From NCBI GenBank assembly GCA_030141605.1, contig JAQGDQ010000450.1, positions 62,001 to 126,000 on the forward strand: 64,000 bases of DNA, written 5' to 3'. Below, piece by piece: positions 21,801 to 32,100 of this stretch (the stretch's first letter is position 1; every line of letters starts with the position of its first letter). Below the pieces are notes generated by a model. It worked only from the letters and a program-made list of their open reading frames with translations, did not search any database and was not told the origin of the DNA. Position numbers and translations under genes: made by a program. The DNA is from Tubiluchus corallicola. Its lineage: Eukaryota; Priapulida; Priapulimorpha; Priapulimorphida; Tubiluchidae.

Positions 21801-23746
21801 TCATCACCTAAATCTGACCAATCAAACGGGTTATAAAGAGTAGCAGCTGTGAATGTCCTATTTATCATCACTCAGGATTGGGGTGGTCAAACTTGCCAAA
21901 TAAGGAAGCACACCTGTCAAGTTCATGTCCCTGGTTTCTTTCTTTGATAAACAAAGTTGACAGTAGATATCACTACTATACTAGCCTGAGAGATAATAAT
22001 TACATATATAAACAAAATAAACTTTTCATTTAGCACTACAAAATTAAACTCATTGGCGCTACTCCGCTTAACTTAGCAAACTTAATTGTAGAAATTTAAT
22101 TAGTATGATAAAATGAGAGCACTATTGTATAGGGCTGTCACAGCCATCACTCTCCTGAATCTTTCCGTATCAAAATCTTTTAGCTTTATAAGCTTTTTCT
22201 TCTTTTTCGGAGCATCAACAGTGTATCCGTTCATTAATATATCCATTCTTTCCGCAAGGTGTAGCACATTGAACCGATTGGTTGCCAAGCATAAACTAAT
22301 GGGGGCGTGGTTAGATGGATACATGTTTTCGTATAATACTTAGAAAGATTCTATCCTCTCCATAAGGAATCTCCTCTACAGCTGCGAAATCAAGCTGCGA
22401 AACCCATCTGTGTTTCATTCTAAAACTAAGTCCACCCCCAAAGCACCTCCTCTTAATGCATAAATGATTTACCAAGCACAAGTTGTTATCTTTACATAAG
22501 TTAATTAGTTTATGCACGTAATTTACATAAAGAAAGTCATCCCACAAGGCAGAATAACAGACAGTCTATGGAAACGAACGTCGTTTGTCCTGATAAAGCT
22601 TCGAGCCTGCAAGCAGTGCAGCCCTTTTTAAAAAAGATATTCCTGTTGCTGCTATGTTTTCCAAAACAAAACGGTAGCAACTCAGCAAAAATTCGCAACT
22701 CTTTCTCCAGCTGCAGATTTAGTTGCTTAATGTGTACTGTTGTGCAAATTCATAAAAATAAATATTGCGACGTGGGTCTGTGTCAATGAGCCACAAAATA
22801 AAAACACGAAAAGAATCTAATTAAAGATTACTTACCTTCCTCTATTTGGTTGCGTCCCTTATATAATTATAGTCTTTGCGTCTAGCCAATCAGTCACTTT
22901 TTTAACAGTTTGCTAAACTTTGTATTATGCTCTAACCGAAAGTTGTAAATCATATATTGAAAATATATGTTGAAAATATATCATGACATCCCAGCTATGT
23001 TTTGGAATTGCTGTAGAAGTGATGTTGTGATTACTTGTATTGGAATAGCTACAAGGTTAAAAGTTCTGAATGGGCTAGCAATTTGAGTTTTCTTTGTTTT
23101 GGGTAAGGCGTTTTTGGAACATGGCAACTTTGTTTATTTTGATCCGTAATGTTCTAGCGTAATTAACTTACGCATTCACCACTTCATTCTCATTATGTGT
23201 TTAGAAGTTCTTGCAATGTCTGCTGCAATTCTGTTCTGAATTAACTAGCATTATAAATATCTTGCCTTCATAATCTTTGCGTTTTGCTTTATTTTTTCTA
23301 CTGCTTTTAGTACGTGCTCCAGTTAACACGAATGTGCTTTCTACACGAACATCTATAATATTCACTAATTTACAATTTCATGAGAATTATAATTTTTTGC
23401 AGAGTCACTAGCTGATAACTGCGTAAATACTGACCCCATGCCCAGTGACCTGATTTCATGGGACGATAGAAACGACATTATGGGTCGTCTTCAGGGTGGT
23501 GCATTTATTAGCGACAGTACGTGTGGACCATCCAAAGTTTCTAGACTTTCTCACCACTTGACAAAGAAGCAAGTTGAGCTTATTGTAGACTTGATCACCT
23601 ACGTCGGTCACAATAGACGTTTACGAATTTCACGCATCATGAAGGTGCTCAAAAGGCAATACAAAACTTTGGCAACTTTGGACAAGCTGTTAAAAATCCA
23701 AGATATGCTCGAAGTTACAAATGCTCTTGCGTCATCCGGTTACTAG
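6668..23746 (+). CDS. Pentraxin-domain protein gene (partial, 5' end not found)
   Basis: Seven exons with GT-AG borders and matching phases encode an acidic helical segment, then a pentraxin (LamG-like jelly-roll) domain, then a C-terminal tail of unknown type. The pentraxin signature H-x-C-x-[ST]-W-x-[ST] is present exactly as HLCVSWRS. Its usual partner cysteine is in FTVCQW, and the domain closes with GNVTDLRMWSTLLTDAQI. Pentraxin domains bind ligands outside cells, often with calcium. A dibasic RKKRS site sits in a loop of the domain. The first seen exon begins in phase 1, so at least one upstream exon, presumably with a signal peptide, is missing from this model. No membrane segment was seen after the domain. 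Introns are crowded with mobile elements. Whether the gene is intact is open because the exon 6/7 junction is ambiguous. Confidence 0.75.
7927..8054 (+). CDS. Pentraxin gene, exon 2
   Basis: Acceptor tttcag, donor gtaaaa, phases 1 to 0. Encodes the N-terminal strands of the pentraxin domain, including MVVFPERSSTDAIMF and EEFTVCQ. The cysteine is the expected disulfide partner of the one in HLCVSW. Confidence 0.8.
8410..10990 (-). mobile_element. Non-LTR retrotransposon with internal deletion
   Basis: Read on the minus strand, the 5' part (about 10990-9880) carries an AP-endonuclease domain: LNINSVRHKF, then KLDDSFNDQLF, KGGGVMCFVRSDLPY and IGDLNFDML. A linker (9643-9131) follows, then the start of reverse transcriptase with RITPLHKKNCPLDKSNYRPV near 8930. 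The frame then jumps directly into the C-terminal end of the protein (RVRAELWKKK, then LPNHVRIVTNYNDF). The catalytic palm, including YxDD, is missing. Frameshifts split the rest. This is a dead copy of CR1/jockey type lying in a pentraxin-gene intron. Confidence 0.85.
11000..13200. other. Intron sequence, nothing recognised
   Basis: AT-rich intron DNA of the pentraxin gene. No open frame above background and no repeat identified, apart from a short run of agaattag repeats near 11160-11190. Confidence 0.4.
13204..13349 (+). CDS. Pentraxin gene, exon 3
   Basis: Acceptor ttttcag, donor gtaaat, phases 0 to 2. Continues from FTVCQ into WIALDSTISHDATVTLISYD and ends LYVNDRLK plus two bases. This is the W-I/V-x..., LxSY, LYVN pattern of pentraxin/LamG strands. 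Confidence 0.8.
13388..13620 (+). pseudogene. LINE ORF2 C-terminal fragment, interrupted by transposon
   Basis: Encodes a zinc-knuckle-like reverse transcriptase tail: YCVCGWEAQDAKHYFLECNR, then ...LLSVDFLLNGSDSFAEDENI. The frame is cut at 13620 by the DNA transposon and resumes at 15261 (VLI, stop, then VLEFIERKRGF), ending about 15315. The tail EFIxxxxRF is typical of these proteins. Confidence 0.75.
13621..15257 (+). mobile_element. DNA transposon with about 330-bp TIRs (Academ-like)
   Basis: Left inverted repeat 13621-13954 and right inverted repeat 14933-15257 are nearly identical reverse complements, with termini tagtgtagg and cctacacta. A 3-bp direct repeat att (13618-13620 and 15258-15260) flanks it. 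Removing the element plus one att rejoins a LINE reading frame, which fixes the borders. Between the repeats lies a single open frame with XPG/PIN-like acidic motifs and a CxC cluster. From memory, Academ elements have 3-4-bp duplications and an XPG-like nuclease region, so I place it there tentatively. It is internally deleted because the frame starts right at the inverted repeat. Confidence 0.85.
13961..14779 (+). CDS. Truncated transposon protein, XPG/PIN-like plus CxC
   Basis: A 272-codon open frame with no ATG at its start: it is entered from the inner edge of the left inverted repeat and the first listed codon is TTG, so the N-terminal part has been deleted. Residues 19-29 read SPDTDVLLLLV and residues 68-81 read ALLGFHALTGSDTS. 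The aspartates (about 21, 23 and 79) resemble the metal-binding acids of XPG/FEN-type PIN nucleases (inference). Near residues 228-257 a run of nine cysteines fits C-x-C-x3-C-x3-C-x-C-x6-C-x3-C-x-C-x4-C, like tesmin/TSO1 CxC zinc-binding modules. The likely role is part of a transposase. It is not a host gene. Confidence 0.75.
   Translation: MLILHAVSVPHEAELVVSSPDTDVLLLLVHVFPHLPLSTVFVTGQGRMKRNISVCNIYNNLGQKHASALLGFHALTGSDTSGRFAGRTKDWCFKTFMSCDIEILDALAMLGNENDLPSDACSQLERFVCMLYRSKIYTKVNELRWFLYSNRAAEGENLPPTSGALDLHIRRAHYIAMIWRKANENHPSMPTPTAFGWTFDAGSSHFCPVRCLNPPAPEAILHLIKCKCKRGCEGKCSCRKNNIPCTEVCGCWVFTCSNKISQLTINEECEDD
15694..15827 (+). CDS. Pentraxin gene, exon 4 (signature exon)
   Basis: Acceptor ttacag, donor gtaagt, phases 2 to 1. 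Encodes TTTSNLDDAFRYGLWRHLCV followed by SWRSENQQGSGQEFNVYIDGVKVH. It contains the complete pentraxin signature HLCVSWRS and the strand pair around VYIDG. Confidence 0.85.
16260..16735. repeat. Nearly G-free A/C-rich degenerate repeat (CACCA-type)
   Basis: About 470 bases made mainly of cacca, cacac and ccaca words, with T sparse and G very rare on the + strand. The pattern is irregular, with partial longer units such as caccacaccatccgtggcac seen twice (near 16437 and 16668). Open frames in it on both strands are low-complexity artefacts. Confidence 0.85.
17040..17318. other. Unassigned, GC-richer intron segment beside the SINE
   Basis: Contains two similar phrases, ctgccgtttcgtccagtatc and gaccgtttcgtcctctttct, and on the minus strand a short open frame (NDGTIFGNLYIKQKVQTHRF). 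It may be an older mobile-element fragment into which the 5S SINE inserted. No family recognised. Confidence 0.35.
17319..17818 (-). mobile_element. 5S rRNA-headed SINE, copy 2
   Basis: The reverse complement shows a full-length 5S head, then the same 370-400-bp body as the copy at 252-772, ending in gatgccaacaacaattac. The flanks share tatccat (17310-17316 and 17819-17825), an 8-9-bp duplication if one mismatch is allowed. It lies in a pentraxin-gene intron opposite to the gene. Confidence 0.75.
17702..17818 (-). ncRNA. Full-length 5S rRNA-like head of the SINE
   Basis: On the minus strand all internal promoter regions of a 5S gene are present: box A gaagttaagcaacg, intermediate element tggttagtgcttgg and box C ggatgggtgaccgcctagg. 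No TTTT follows the 3' end (gctgtaggtttgcggg), so polymerase III would read on into the SINE body. Best viewed as the promoter of a retroposon rather than a ribosomal gene. Confidence 0.7.
18073..18252 (+). CDS. Pentraxin gene, exon 5 (RKKR loop and domain end)
   Basis: Acceptor atttcag, donor gtaagt, phases 1 to 1. Encodes EEHPTGSRKKRSDDVYYSVP, then GGGSLLFGQDEVNMNDSQVS and FVGNVTDLRMWSTLLTDAQI. The last two blocks are canonical pentraxin strands. RKKRSDD matches a furin-type cleavage site and appears as an insertion before the YSVPGGG strand. Confidence 0.85.
18305..18382. repeat. GGT/AGT trinucleotide-rich tract
   Basis: Imperfect run of ggtggc, ggtagt and agtagc words about 50 bases after the exon 5 donor of the pentraxin gene. 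Confidence 0.7.
18525..18637 (+). CDS. Pentraxin gene, exon 6 (donor uncertain)
   Basis: Acceptor accgtag, entered in phase 1, encoding HEITVVDKINGIDN then ISETDLAILFSFVPRQLKFY. Three overlapping donors exist in the gatgtatgtatgtag run (exon ends at 18629, 18633 or 18637). Only the last keeps a clean frame, and then only with the downstream AG of exon 7. The LINE on the opposite strand begins in this same run. Confidence 0.55.
18638..20935 (-). mobile_element. Non-LTR retrotransposon, reverse transcriptase half
   Basis: Minus-strand fragments in order: a pre-RT segment (20917-20606), reverse transcriptase with LYIVFVDFEKAYDRVNRKKL and NGGVKQGSPSSCVLF (20186-19887), the palm box MMDDTAILAS (from 19862), then SYVYLGA-like strands, and a C-terminal domain ending RLCPCGDIQTEKHVV (about 18940). 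The frame breaks at least three times. The 3' end at 18638 borders a tatg repeat. Its clade within the jockey/CR1/RTE assemblage is not resolved. Confidence 0.85.
20936..22099. other. Unassigned insert splitting the LINE
   Basis: This segment separates the endonuclease half (22100-22560) from the reverse transcriptase half of the LINE. It includes a GC-richer block (21285-21560) open on the minus strand for 75 codons with no recognised domain. No clear long terminal repeats or inverted repeats were found, so I cannot name it. It could be a nested element or an unrecognised linker. Confidence 0.4.
22100..22560 (-). pseudogene. LINE endonuclease domain fragment
   Basis: Minus-strand frames read DDFLYVNYVHKLINLCKDNN, then CFGGGLSFRMKHRWVSQLDF, then after a frameshift NHAPISLCLATNRFNV and DAPKKKKKLIKLKDFDTERF. 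The order K/LxxLCxxNxLxL, W-x-S-x-x-D, SxHAP is that of AP-type LINE endonucleases, with SDH changed to SNH. It is the likely 5' half of the LINE whose RT half ends at 20935. Confidence 0.7.
22790..23400. other. Intron sequence before the last pentraxin exon
   Basis: AT-rich; nothing recognised beyond a long pyrimidine-rich run leading to the acceptor ttttttgcag. Confidence 0.4.
23403..23746 (+). CDS. Pentraxin gene, last exon
   Basis: Follows acceptor ttttttgcag and is open to a TAG at 23744-23746. The translation includes DNCVNTDPMPSDLISWDDRN, then a basic helical tail (LTKKQVELIVDLITYVGHNR and ISRIMKVLKRQYKTLATLDK). No domain recognised and no membrane segment. The alternative AG two bases downstream (exon from 23405) gives phase 0. 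A polyadenylation hexamer aataaa lies at 23978-23983. Confidence 0.6.
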
Positions 23747-23983
23747 TAAAAATTCAACAGACATCACTTAATGAATGAATAACTTCTTGCTTTAGTACGT
23801 TACTGCTAATTAAAGTACCAGCTTTGGAATATTGGGTTTACAATTAAATTTTTGTTTTGGTCATTTGCAATAATATAGGCCTAATGTGCATTTGGTCATT
23901 TTAACCTTTGCAATGTGTGAGTTTTGCATGTAAAGTGTTTAGTGAAGTTTAAAAAAATTTATTGTTATAAGATTAATAATAAA

Positions 23984-26125
23984 AACTGTTCTGGGAATCT
24001 AACTGTAATTATTATTAAAGTAATAATAATAAAATTATAATTATAAGTTAATTCCAAATAAAAGAATGAAAATGAAAAAAGACCAGCTAAATATGAAAGT
24101 GAAAATAGAAGGAAGAACTGAAAATCCAAACATCGAATCCGTGCATGTTGCGGTCCTGCTACAAGCTGAACACTGACTTGTAGGAGAATAAATGCTTGTT
24201 AACAGCTTAGGGCTACATGTTTTTAACGTAACTTATCTGGCAAGATACAGGCAACTAAACAATAAACCAAGCACATCAATCAGACATTTTACATACCTAG
24301 TGACAACTAACCAACAAATCAATCAACCAACTACGTAGCCAGGCTGTCAACCAAAAAGTGAATCCAACAAAAGAGACCTAAACACTTAATTAAAAATTAT
24401 TGCAAAGCCCCGATCACATTAATTTCTTGTAGTTTATTACACTAACTTTTATACACTTTCAAGACTGGCATTATTCAATAGGACAAAATTATTCGTACTG
24501 ATGTGGAACTTCTTTGTTATTACTGGTATTGCAGATTTTATAACACTAGTTGTCCTTAATTTTATTCATCGAGCATTAATTCGAATATGCTCAGGGCATC
24601 ATGCAAATACGTTCACACCTATATATATCTTTATTTCGTACAAATCATTAAACAAATGTACACTTTTTAATAGTTAGCAAATTTAGTAAATACATTTAAA
24701 TTAATATTAATGATAATTTATGACCGGATTATTGGAAAAAATAAATACTAATATAAGTAAAAAAATAACGCTAATACCAATATGTCTGTATTTCTGTATG
24801 CCGTATTTCTGTAATGTATTTTAGGCTATTTTACTAATTTTGGTAAACTTGAAACTTCCAGTACGTTTATTATATGTAAATACTAACTATTGTATTGCAA
24901 GTTTATCCATACTCGCAATAACACTCAACACTGAAATAAATATAGTGGTGGCTGACTTGATAACTTACGTTTGTTTGCCACCCTTTCCCTATACATAGTA
25001 CTTAAAAATCAATTATTATGTCATATTTACATTTTGTTTTAATTCATTACTGTTATATTGTACTAATATTTTTACTAACAGGTGAAAAATAAAAGGAAAT
25101 TCTAACCCCAATTCTAGTTCTTGCATCAGTTCCAAACAATACAGTCTGATTAATGAATTAGTACAGAAAAAAATCACACGTTATATCACCCAGTTGGCAT
25201 CATAAGCGAAATGAAAATTTTCTGAAATACAGGTTTGTTCTAAATACATAATTTATTACATCAACTTCCTTATCTGGTTTCTCTTCTTATTCTCGTGGAG
25301 AATGTACTGAGAAATTGTTCACTGAGATGCTTTCACTAATTTTTACAATAATTTACATTTAATTGATGTTTACACTAATTATGACATGTGACATAATTCA
25401 GTAGGGCCAATTATTCCTACTGGTTTGCAACGTTGTTATTCCTGACCAGTATTGTAGGGGTGTTGCGTCTGCTGTGTCATCTAGAAAATCTTGCTTTAAT
25501 TGTAACGAATATTATTAGGATATTCTTTATTTTTTATTTTCATTATTTCATATTTTTTTACTTCTATGTACTGTAAATAAATAAGTAAATTGGCAGGATA
25601 GGATTATCCCATAGGCTAGTACTCTACTTGCATCATGCTTGGCATTGTGTGGATCTACTGGATAAAGTTTCTTATTTCCTTCATTTTGTGTATACAATTA
25701 CAATAATCCTGCCTTGCTACTCTGAGCTCAACAACAACATCCCCTATAAAGACCTTGAAGCGCAGAGCAAATTAGTTTTGGTGTCAGAGGTGTTGATTAG
25801 ATTAGATTTATTGACTAATAATTACAAATGCACAAGGTAAGAACTTAACAAAGAGAAAATTAGTCCAACTGCAAGAACAATCGACATGAGGTAATAACAC
25901 CTTTTTCACGAAGCCAGTTTTAATTTTATCAATGAACATTATGATTCCATCTGTCATTTGTTGTTCCATGGTCGCAAACCCAGAAAAACAGGACGACTCT
26001 GCTGCAGTGGTAGTGAACTTGCAGAGGCTCAACTAAAAAAGGTCACTCCCTTAAAACAACCGTGCTGTATAAGCTATATTTACTGTATCAGCTATACACA
26101 GCTATATTTACTTTACCATATCAGC

Positions 26126-26162
<37 letters not shown>

Positions 26163-27320
26163 AATTGAAACAATATATTATGAGGTATATATTTCTAAAT
26201 CCTGAGTGTAAAATACCTTGTGGTGCAGTGGTGTGACAGAAGGCCCTTTAAATTTCAGAGCCTACACAACAAGCTCCACATTATTTAATACATAGACTGG
26301 TAATTGTTGCAAAATGTTGTTCACTTGTATACATTCGGTCTACAATTTATTATGTTTGCTAACTACTTCGTTTTTATGTAGGGTTAAAATTTGTAAAATA
26401 TTGTAGCAAAGGAACCCTATAATCCAGGACATTTGCCTACAGTGGCATTTTTAGCGTACAAACACAAAATTGTTTTATTACAGACCAAAACATTTAATTC
26501 AGGCAAAAACATCTTAGATACTACGGCAAAATACTTTCAATGACAAAAATTTTTACATCTTGCATGGTTTTAGGAACGAACAAAATTAACCTATCATCAA
26601 AATTTGCATACCATCTTCAATTATTGCATTCATAAACTTTGGCTTTCGAAAGAACAAAACATTCTGTTGTGCTTCTTTCTTAGTTTGTACAAATATGCTA
26701 CCCGTACTCACCAACATGCAAAAATGATTACTGCTACAAATTACTGTTACAATTACTGCTACTGTTACAAATTAGATAACAGAAATGAGACATAATTAAA
26801 TCCCCCTGGGCGTCTTTTCTGACCTAGTCTTTCCTCTTTTGCCACTTTGCATAAAATTCTTATCTGCTCTTTCATCCGGTTATGAGCTTTCACTATACCA
26901 CATATATGTAGCACATTATGTTGCCATTTCTCTAAAAAATCCTGTAACTGTTTTACATACCAGCCAGGTTTAATTATACAGAGCTCTGGAAATCATAAAA
27001 AAAGGCGTATATCTCACTTCAAAAGGTACACCACACAAGATATCATATCAGTGTGGAAAAAGCAAATAACAGTAAGCAGAGGTTAACGTAAAATAACAAC
27101 TTTCAAAAGCGAATGTATACTTGTACATGCATTTTAGATGGCATAATTAGTATACATACTGCGTCGGACACCGTAAAGGGCAAGATGAAAATATCACAGT
27201 TACTGTAATAATGACAAAAAAATTATTGTAAACAACGCAAAAGAAAAATGACAAAAATGGAATAATATAAAAAATAACACCTGTGTCTTTTTCGCTCTGA
27301 TATATCTACTTTTACTATTT
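23984..27320. other. Gene-poor AT-rich intergenic region
   Basis: No exon structure recognised. Contents seen: a possible LINE 3' tail near 25795-26030 (ttagatttattgactaata resembles the tail at 18640), a partial tandem duplication agctatatttact at 26071-26130, and a (CA)n run at 26130-26158. Confidence 0.45.
26130..26158. repeat. (CA)n microsatellite
   Basis: About 14 uninterrupted CA units. Confidence 0.95.
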
Positions 27321-27339
27321 ACCTACATTCATAATTTTT

Positions 27340-28060
27340 TAGATGAAGATAATATTTACTGCGAAGAATATGGCAGAGAATTTAACACTAATTTTGTGAA
27401 TATCAGCAACAACAAGGTGGGAAATCATTGTGTTTTATTCTTTAAACGTAAGACTGATGCAACTTATCCTAAAATAATACTTGATGGTAGGCCCTTAAAA
27501 CGGCTCACTAAAGTTTATCATTTGGGCCACCTTATTAACTCTAGATTGGAAGATGACGACGACTACCAAAAAAAAATTGATTTTATATGCAAAGTTTGTC
27601 ACGTAATCTCAGATTTATCCATAAGCTCCTTCTCACTTGAAAAAGTCTGTACTTTCTACGTACCGTTGTATTTTTACTGGTTGTTGTTCACTAAAAACTA
27701 AATTCGTCTACTTTGGAAAAGTCAAGTGCAAGTTTTAATATTACGGTTAGGCCGTTTTATCCCTTACCAAACATGACACATACTAGATTTTTGCCATTTA
27801 ATATTGACATGTGCTTGCTTGTAGTGTCTCTACACTGTATATTTTATGAAGTTATAAAAAAAATTACACACGATGTCACCTGTACGTTGTTAATATTTTC
27901 TTTAATTTAGCAAGCGAGATTTGTAGTAAGATATAAAACGATTACCTTCTGTTTCAGAGAGGAACCATGCCAATTTATCGGCAGCAAATGAATTACTATG
28001 CATTGCTAGTCAGTAGTCAATTACCTGGTTTTAATAATCAGGAAATAAGTACATTTTAAC
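27340..28060 (+). pseudogene. LINE reverse transcriptase C-terminal fragment
   Basis: Translation gives CVLFFKRKTDATYPKIILDG, then KVYHLGHLINSRLEDDDDYQ and FICKVCHVISDLS, matching the post-palm strands (KxxxLFF..., LNG..., VxHLGHxL...) of CR1-related elements. Frame changes and stops follow; a last block MPIYRQQMNYYALLVSSQ near 27970 fits the extreme C-terminus. Palm residues are absent, so it is a truncated remnant. Confidence 0.75.
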
Positions 28061-28983
28061 CTATGTATTAACCTGCTAATTATCTTTTTTGCTACTGCGC
28101 TAATAGTCTATTTATTTGTCCTTTTGTATTGTTTATATTATTTTGCTTTTTTATGTGTGAAATAGTTATTGTACTTTGAGTACGTAATAAACGATAGCAA
28201 TAACTGTAAACAGTAGGTACCCATGGCTGCTAAGTACTATACTCTCAGCCTCTATATATATATCTTCAAGCAATTTTGCTGCACGTTTTATAGACAGTTT
28301 ATTGATACACTTTGATTTGCTGCTGCTACACTAAATGTTTGGATAGCTCTCCAGCAGATTGAAAAAATTTACTCCAAAGTAGAAAAAATAACAATTCCGG
28401 GTTCCTGACTTTTACGAAAGAAAATGACATCTCTTGATAACTTTCTCCCACTTCTAAATCACATACAATGATCAAGAGCTAATAGATTGGAGGCAATAGC
28501 CTTTTTTCAGACTTGCCTTACTAAATCACTTACATACTTTACAATTTATATAAAGTGAAAAGATGAAGCAATAAATATTTAATTCTCAAGTTGTCTGAGT
28601 TTAGCTTTATAAATCTATGTTCGTTTTTGCATTTATAGAGCTTTAATGTTGGTGTTCAAAATGAAACCAGTCTAAGTCATGTGACCGAAGTTTTAGCCTA
28701 CCATCTATCGCATTCACTCTTACACTTGGTCAGTTTACCAGTTGTCATCATGCCGATCATTTAGTTAAGTGTTACCTGAATTCCATTATTAATTTCCTTA
28801 TAATGTAAGACGTGTCACAAGTTGCTTAGTTCTTGAAGCCAATGCCGTCATCAGCCAAATATCATAACTATAACATCTGCTAAACGATTGATGTGACGGT
28901 AAGGGAGTGCAACTACTGTTTGTTATTATCGTTGTTGTTGCTTTTGTTGCCGTTATCGTTATCATTATCACCATCATCATCAT

Positions 28984-29101
<118 letters not shown>

Positions 29102-29169
29102 GTGATTGTTACTGTTGTTGTTGTTATTGCTGCTGCTGCTACTGTTGCTGTTGTAAGTTACAATAATTG

Positions 29170-32100
29170 AATTTTTTCCCGCTTTTCTTTATTACTTTAG
29201 TTTTTTTTAGCTTTCTTTCTTCACCGTTTTCGCTCTCGCCGTCCCACCCGTGGTCGGAAAAAAGCTTGTTTTTGCACAACGTATATTTCAACGCCTGGTG
29301 TTTTGCTACCACAAGTGGGAGCTTTGTATATAGTTTGTTTTAGTTACACTGTTCAGTAGTGTCACTGAAATAAAAATATGTATTAATAGTAACGCTAACG
29401 AAATGGCTAGTCACTTGTAACAGTTTACGCGTTGTAGATCTAGCGGTAATTTTCATGTTGTTTAGTTACTTTAATAGACTGTTGGGAGCGGAGTAGGATA
29501 CTAGCTGAAGTAGGACAATTGGCGTGCATGGGTCGTTAACCGTACTGGCAACGTCCTTGTTTATTTAATAATAATGATTGAAAATGTCAATACACGTTGC
29601 ATAATTTATTATACATCTGATAAAATAAAAGAATCTTATTCTGAGCTTGTAGAACGCCCAACATTATGTTTAGCTTCGATATTAATCTTTTTGAAGTGAA
29701 ATAAGCCCACTTTTAGACGATTCCAACATTTGCTTAAGCCTAAGGTATATCATTTTTTCTTTTGTCTCGGTTCACAGACAGGTGATCCGTTTCACTACTT
29801 CTTGGATAAATAATTGTTTTCTACTAAGTAAACGAGCTACGTGCCTTACATAGTTTGTCTTTAAAGCACTAGATATTTGGTTTAAAATAAGATTATCATG
29901 GATTAGTGCTGTTTTCAGTCAACAGATGTAGCCAAATAGACGTACCCGTTGGCGTGGCCTATAGGGGCCTAGTAGAGAATGACTGTTCTATTGGTGGAAA
30001 TGACCACCTTATTATGCTTGAGCATAATACACAGTTACGCCCGACTTTTTGAATTTAAACCAATTGAATTGCACACATTTTTATGCCAATGCTGCTAGCT
30101 AAGCTTACAGTTCACTGCTTGTAGAACCACCAACATCGTGTAAATGATAAAATAGATACATGCTGATCTTAGGTTTTTGTTAGTGCTCATGCTTAACATT
30201 CATTTACAAATTAAAATACCTTGCGATTTTAACTGCAACGTAAAAAATTGATTTTCTGACATGACAGTTATAGCTGTTTACAACGAGAGGTGAAATGAAG
30301 AATAGGAGCTGAACAAGTGCTAAGGTAAGGTAATGTGTGGGTCAACTGTCATTTTTCGTCGTAATTACGTCGATAAATAAATCTGAAATTGGCAGCAAAA
30401 CATTTATAAAAAACTGGATGAAGACTATGGTGATAAGGGTAAGGTTAATGATAATAATAGCAGCAATTAATACGCTTGAAAGGTAGTATGAGTCTTCACT
30501 GTTGTTTCAGTATTTTGAACTTATTTAAGCTGTATATTTATTTATTTCACATTGTCAGATTCAGTAAAGTACTGTAGTAATACATGTGCAAGTGCCAACC
30601 TAGTTTGCCTTTGGATGGCATCTGCTTTGCATAATATAACAATAATAATGTGTTCATAACAGGTATTGCAATGTACAAAATCTATTATTGAGGTTATAAC
30701 ACATGTATTGTGTATGTGTAAACAGTAGGCATGATAGACTCACTATTATTCCAGTAGTACTTTTGATGTAGATAATAAATTTTTCTCTATGTTACTCATT
30801 CTTTTTGTACCCTTGGGCCTAGCAGAAAAATTATGTGCCAATTTCTACCTTGGACTATGCAAGCAGCAATCCAGCACTCAAAAATAAGACTTTTTGTTAA
30901 AATGTATGTTGCTAGCTGGGTGTAGCAGACCTTCAGGTATTATACTGGATAGTAGTTCTTTAAAGTAAGACACTGAATCAAAAGAAATGTCTTCGACACC
31001 TATGATTGAGCATTCATCTTTCATGAATAGACTTTTCTAGTGGTCATCCATCAATTTACTGCCCTTTTTAACATTGCTTAACCTCAGTTGTTAAGCTCTC
31101 ACTGTGACCATACCATCAGTTATTTCTCTTTTGGGGTGATATAAGCACGTGTACAAACCTAAGAACATGGCGCTACAGAAAATTGTGAAAAATTAAAATG
31201 TTATGTTTCTATTATAATGTTGAATATATTGTGAATAAACAACTACTTTATTTTGTTTGCTTTAATTAACGTTTATTTAATAGTTGCTTTGAATTAGTGC
31301 TTATGTTAGTATATAGAAGTTAGAAAATTCCTGATGTTAAAAAAGTAATAAACTATCTATGTGCACTGTTGCACAAGTGTTTTGGCTGTTATTACGGAAA
31401 TTTTCCATCTTATTAAATTTTAGTAATTTATAGTCTATATATAATTATGTAAGAAAGCCTTACTTTCATAGAAATGTACATTTAATAATGACCAGTGACG
31501 AGTGCATTTTTGTTAGCAGTTAAATATTGCACTACAAGTGAATGGTATACATGTAGGATTTCTGTGCTGGCCTGAATGAATTTCATAATTGCTTTTAGCA
31601 CACTTTTACTATGGAATGTGCTTCTTATTAAACCGTATGGCTATTTGACTTCTAAGTGGAGTTTATTAATTGTTTTCATAAAAAATTATGCTAAATTTTG
31701 TCGAGTCATTGACATAGTTCTTGTGACGAATTAGTCATTGTATGTTATTGGGCAGTAACCTTTGCTAAGCAGGGCAGGGGGGACAAAGGGAAACGAAAAA
31801 AAATAGACTTCCGACATGCACACAGATAGAGATAGAAAGGGGACGGGAATGGGATGAGAGGAAGAGAAACACATAGTGAAATGGACGAAAGTACGACATG
31901 TTCAAAACATTGAATTTTTATTAGTCGGCAGTTCTATGGTCTACCATTGTCATTCACATAAAGTTTATTGGTTAAAATATTAACCACACTATGAACAGAG
32001 CTATTTAACCTGTTCCTTTTCCATAATGTTGTAGCAGCTGCACAAAGCAGCACTTCATCAGTTTTAAAATTCACCCGTAAACGTAAGTGCAAATTAATTT

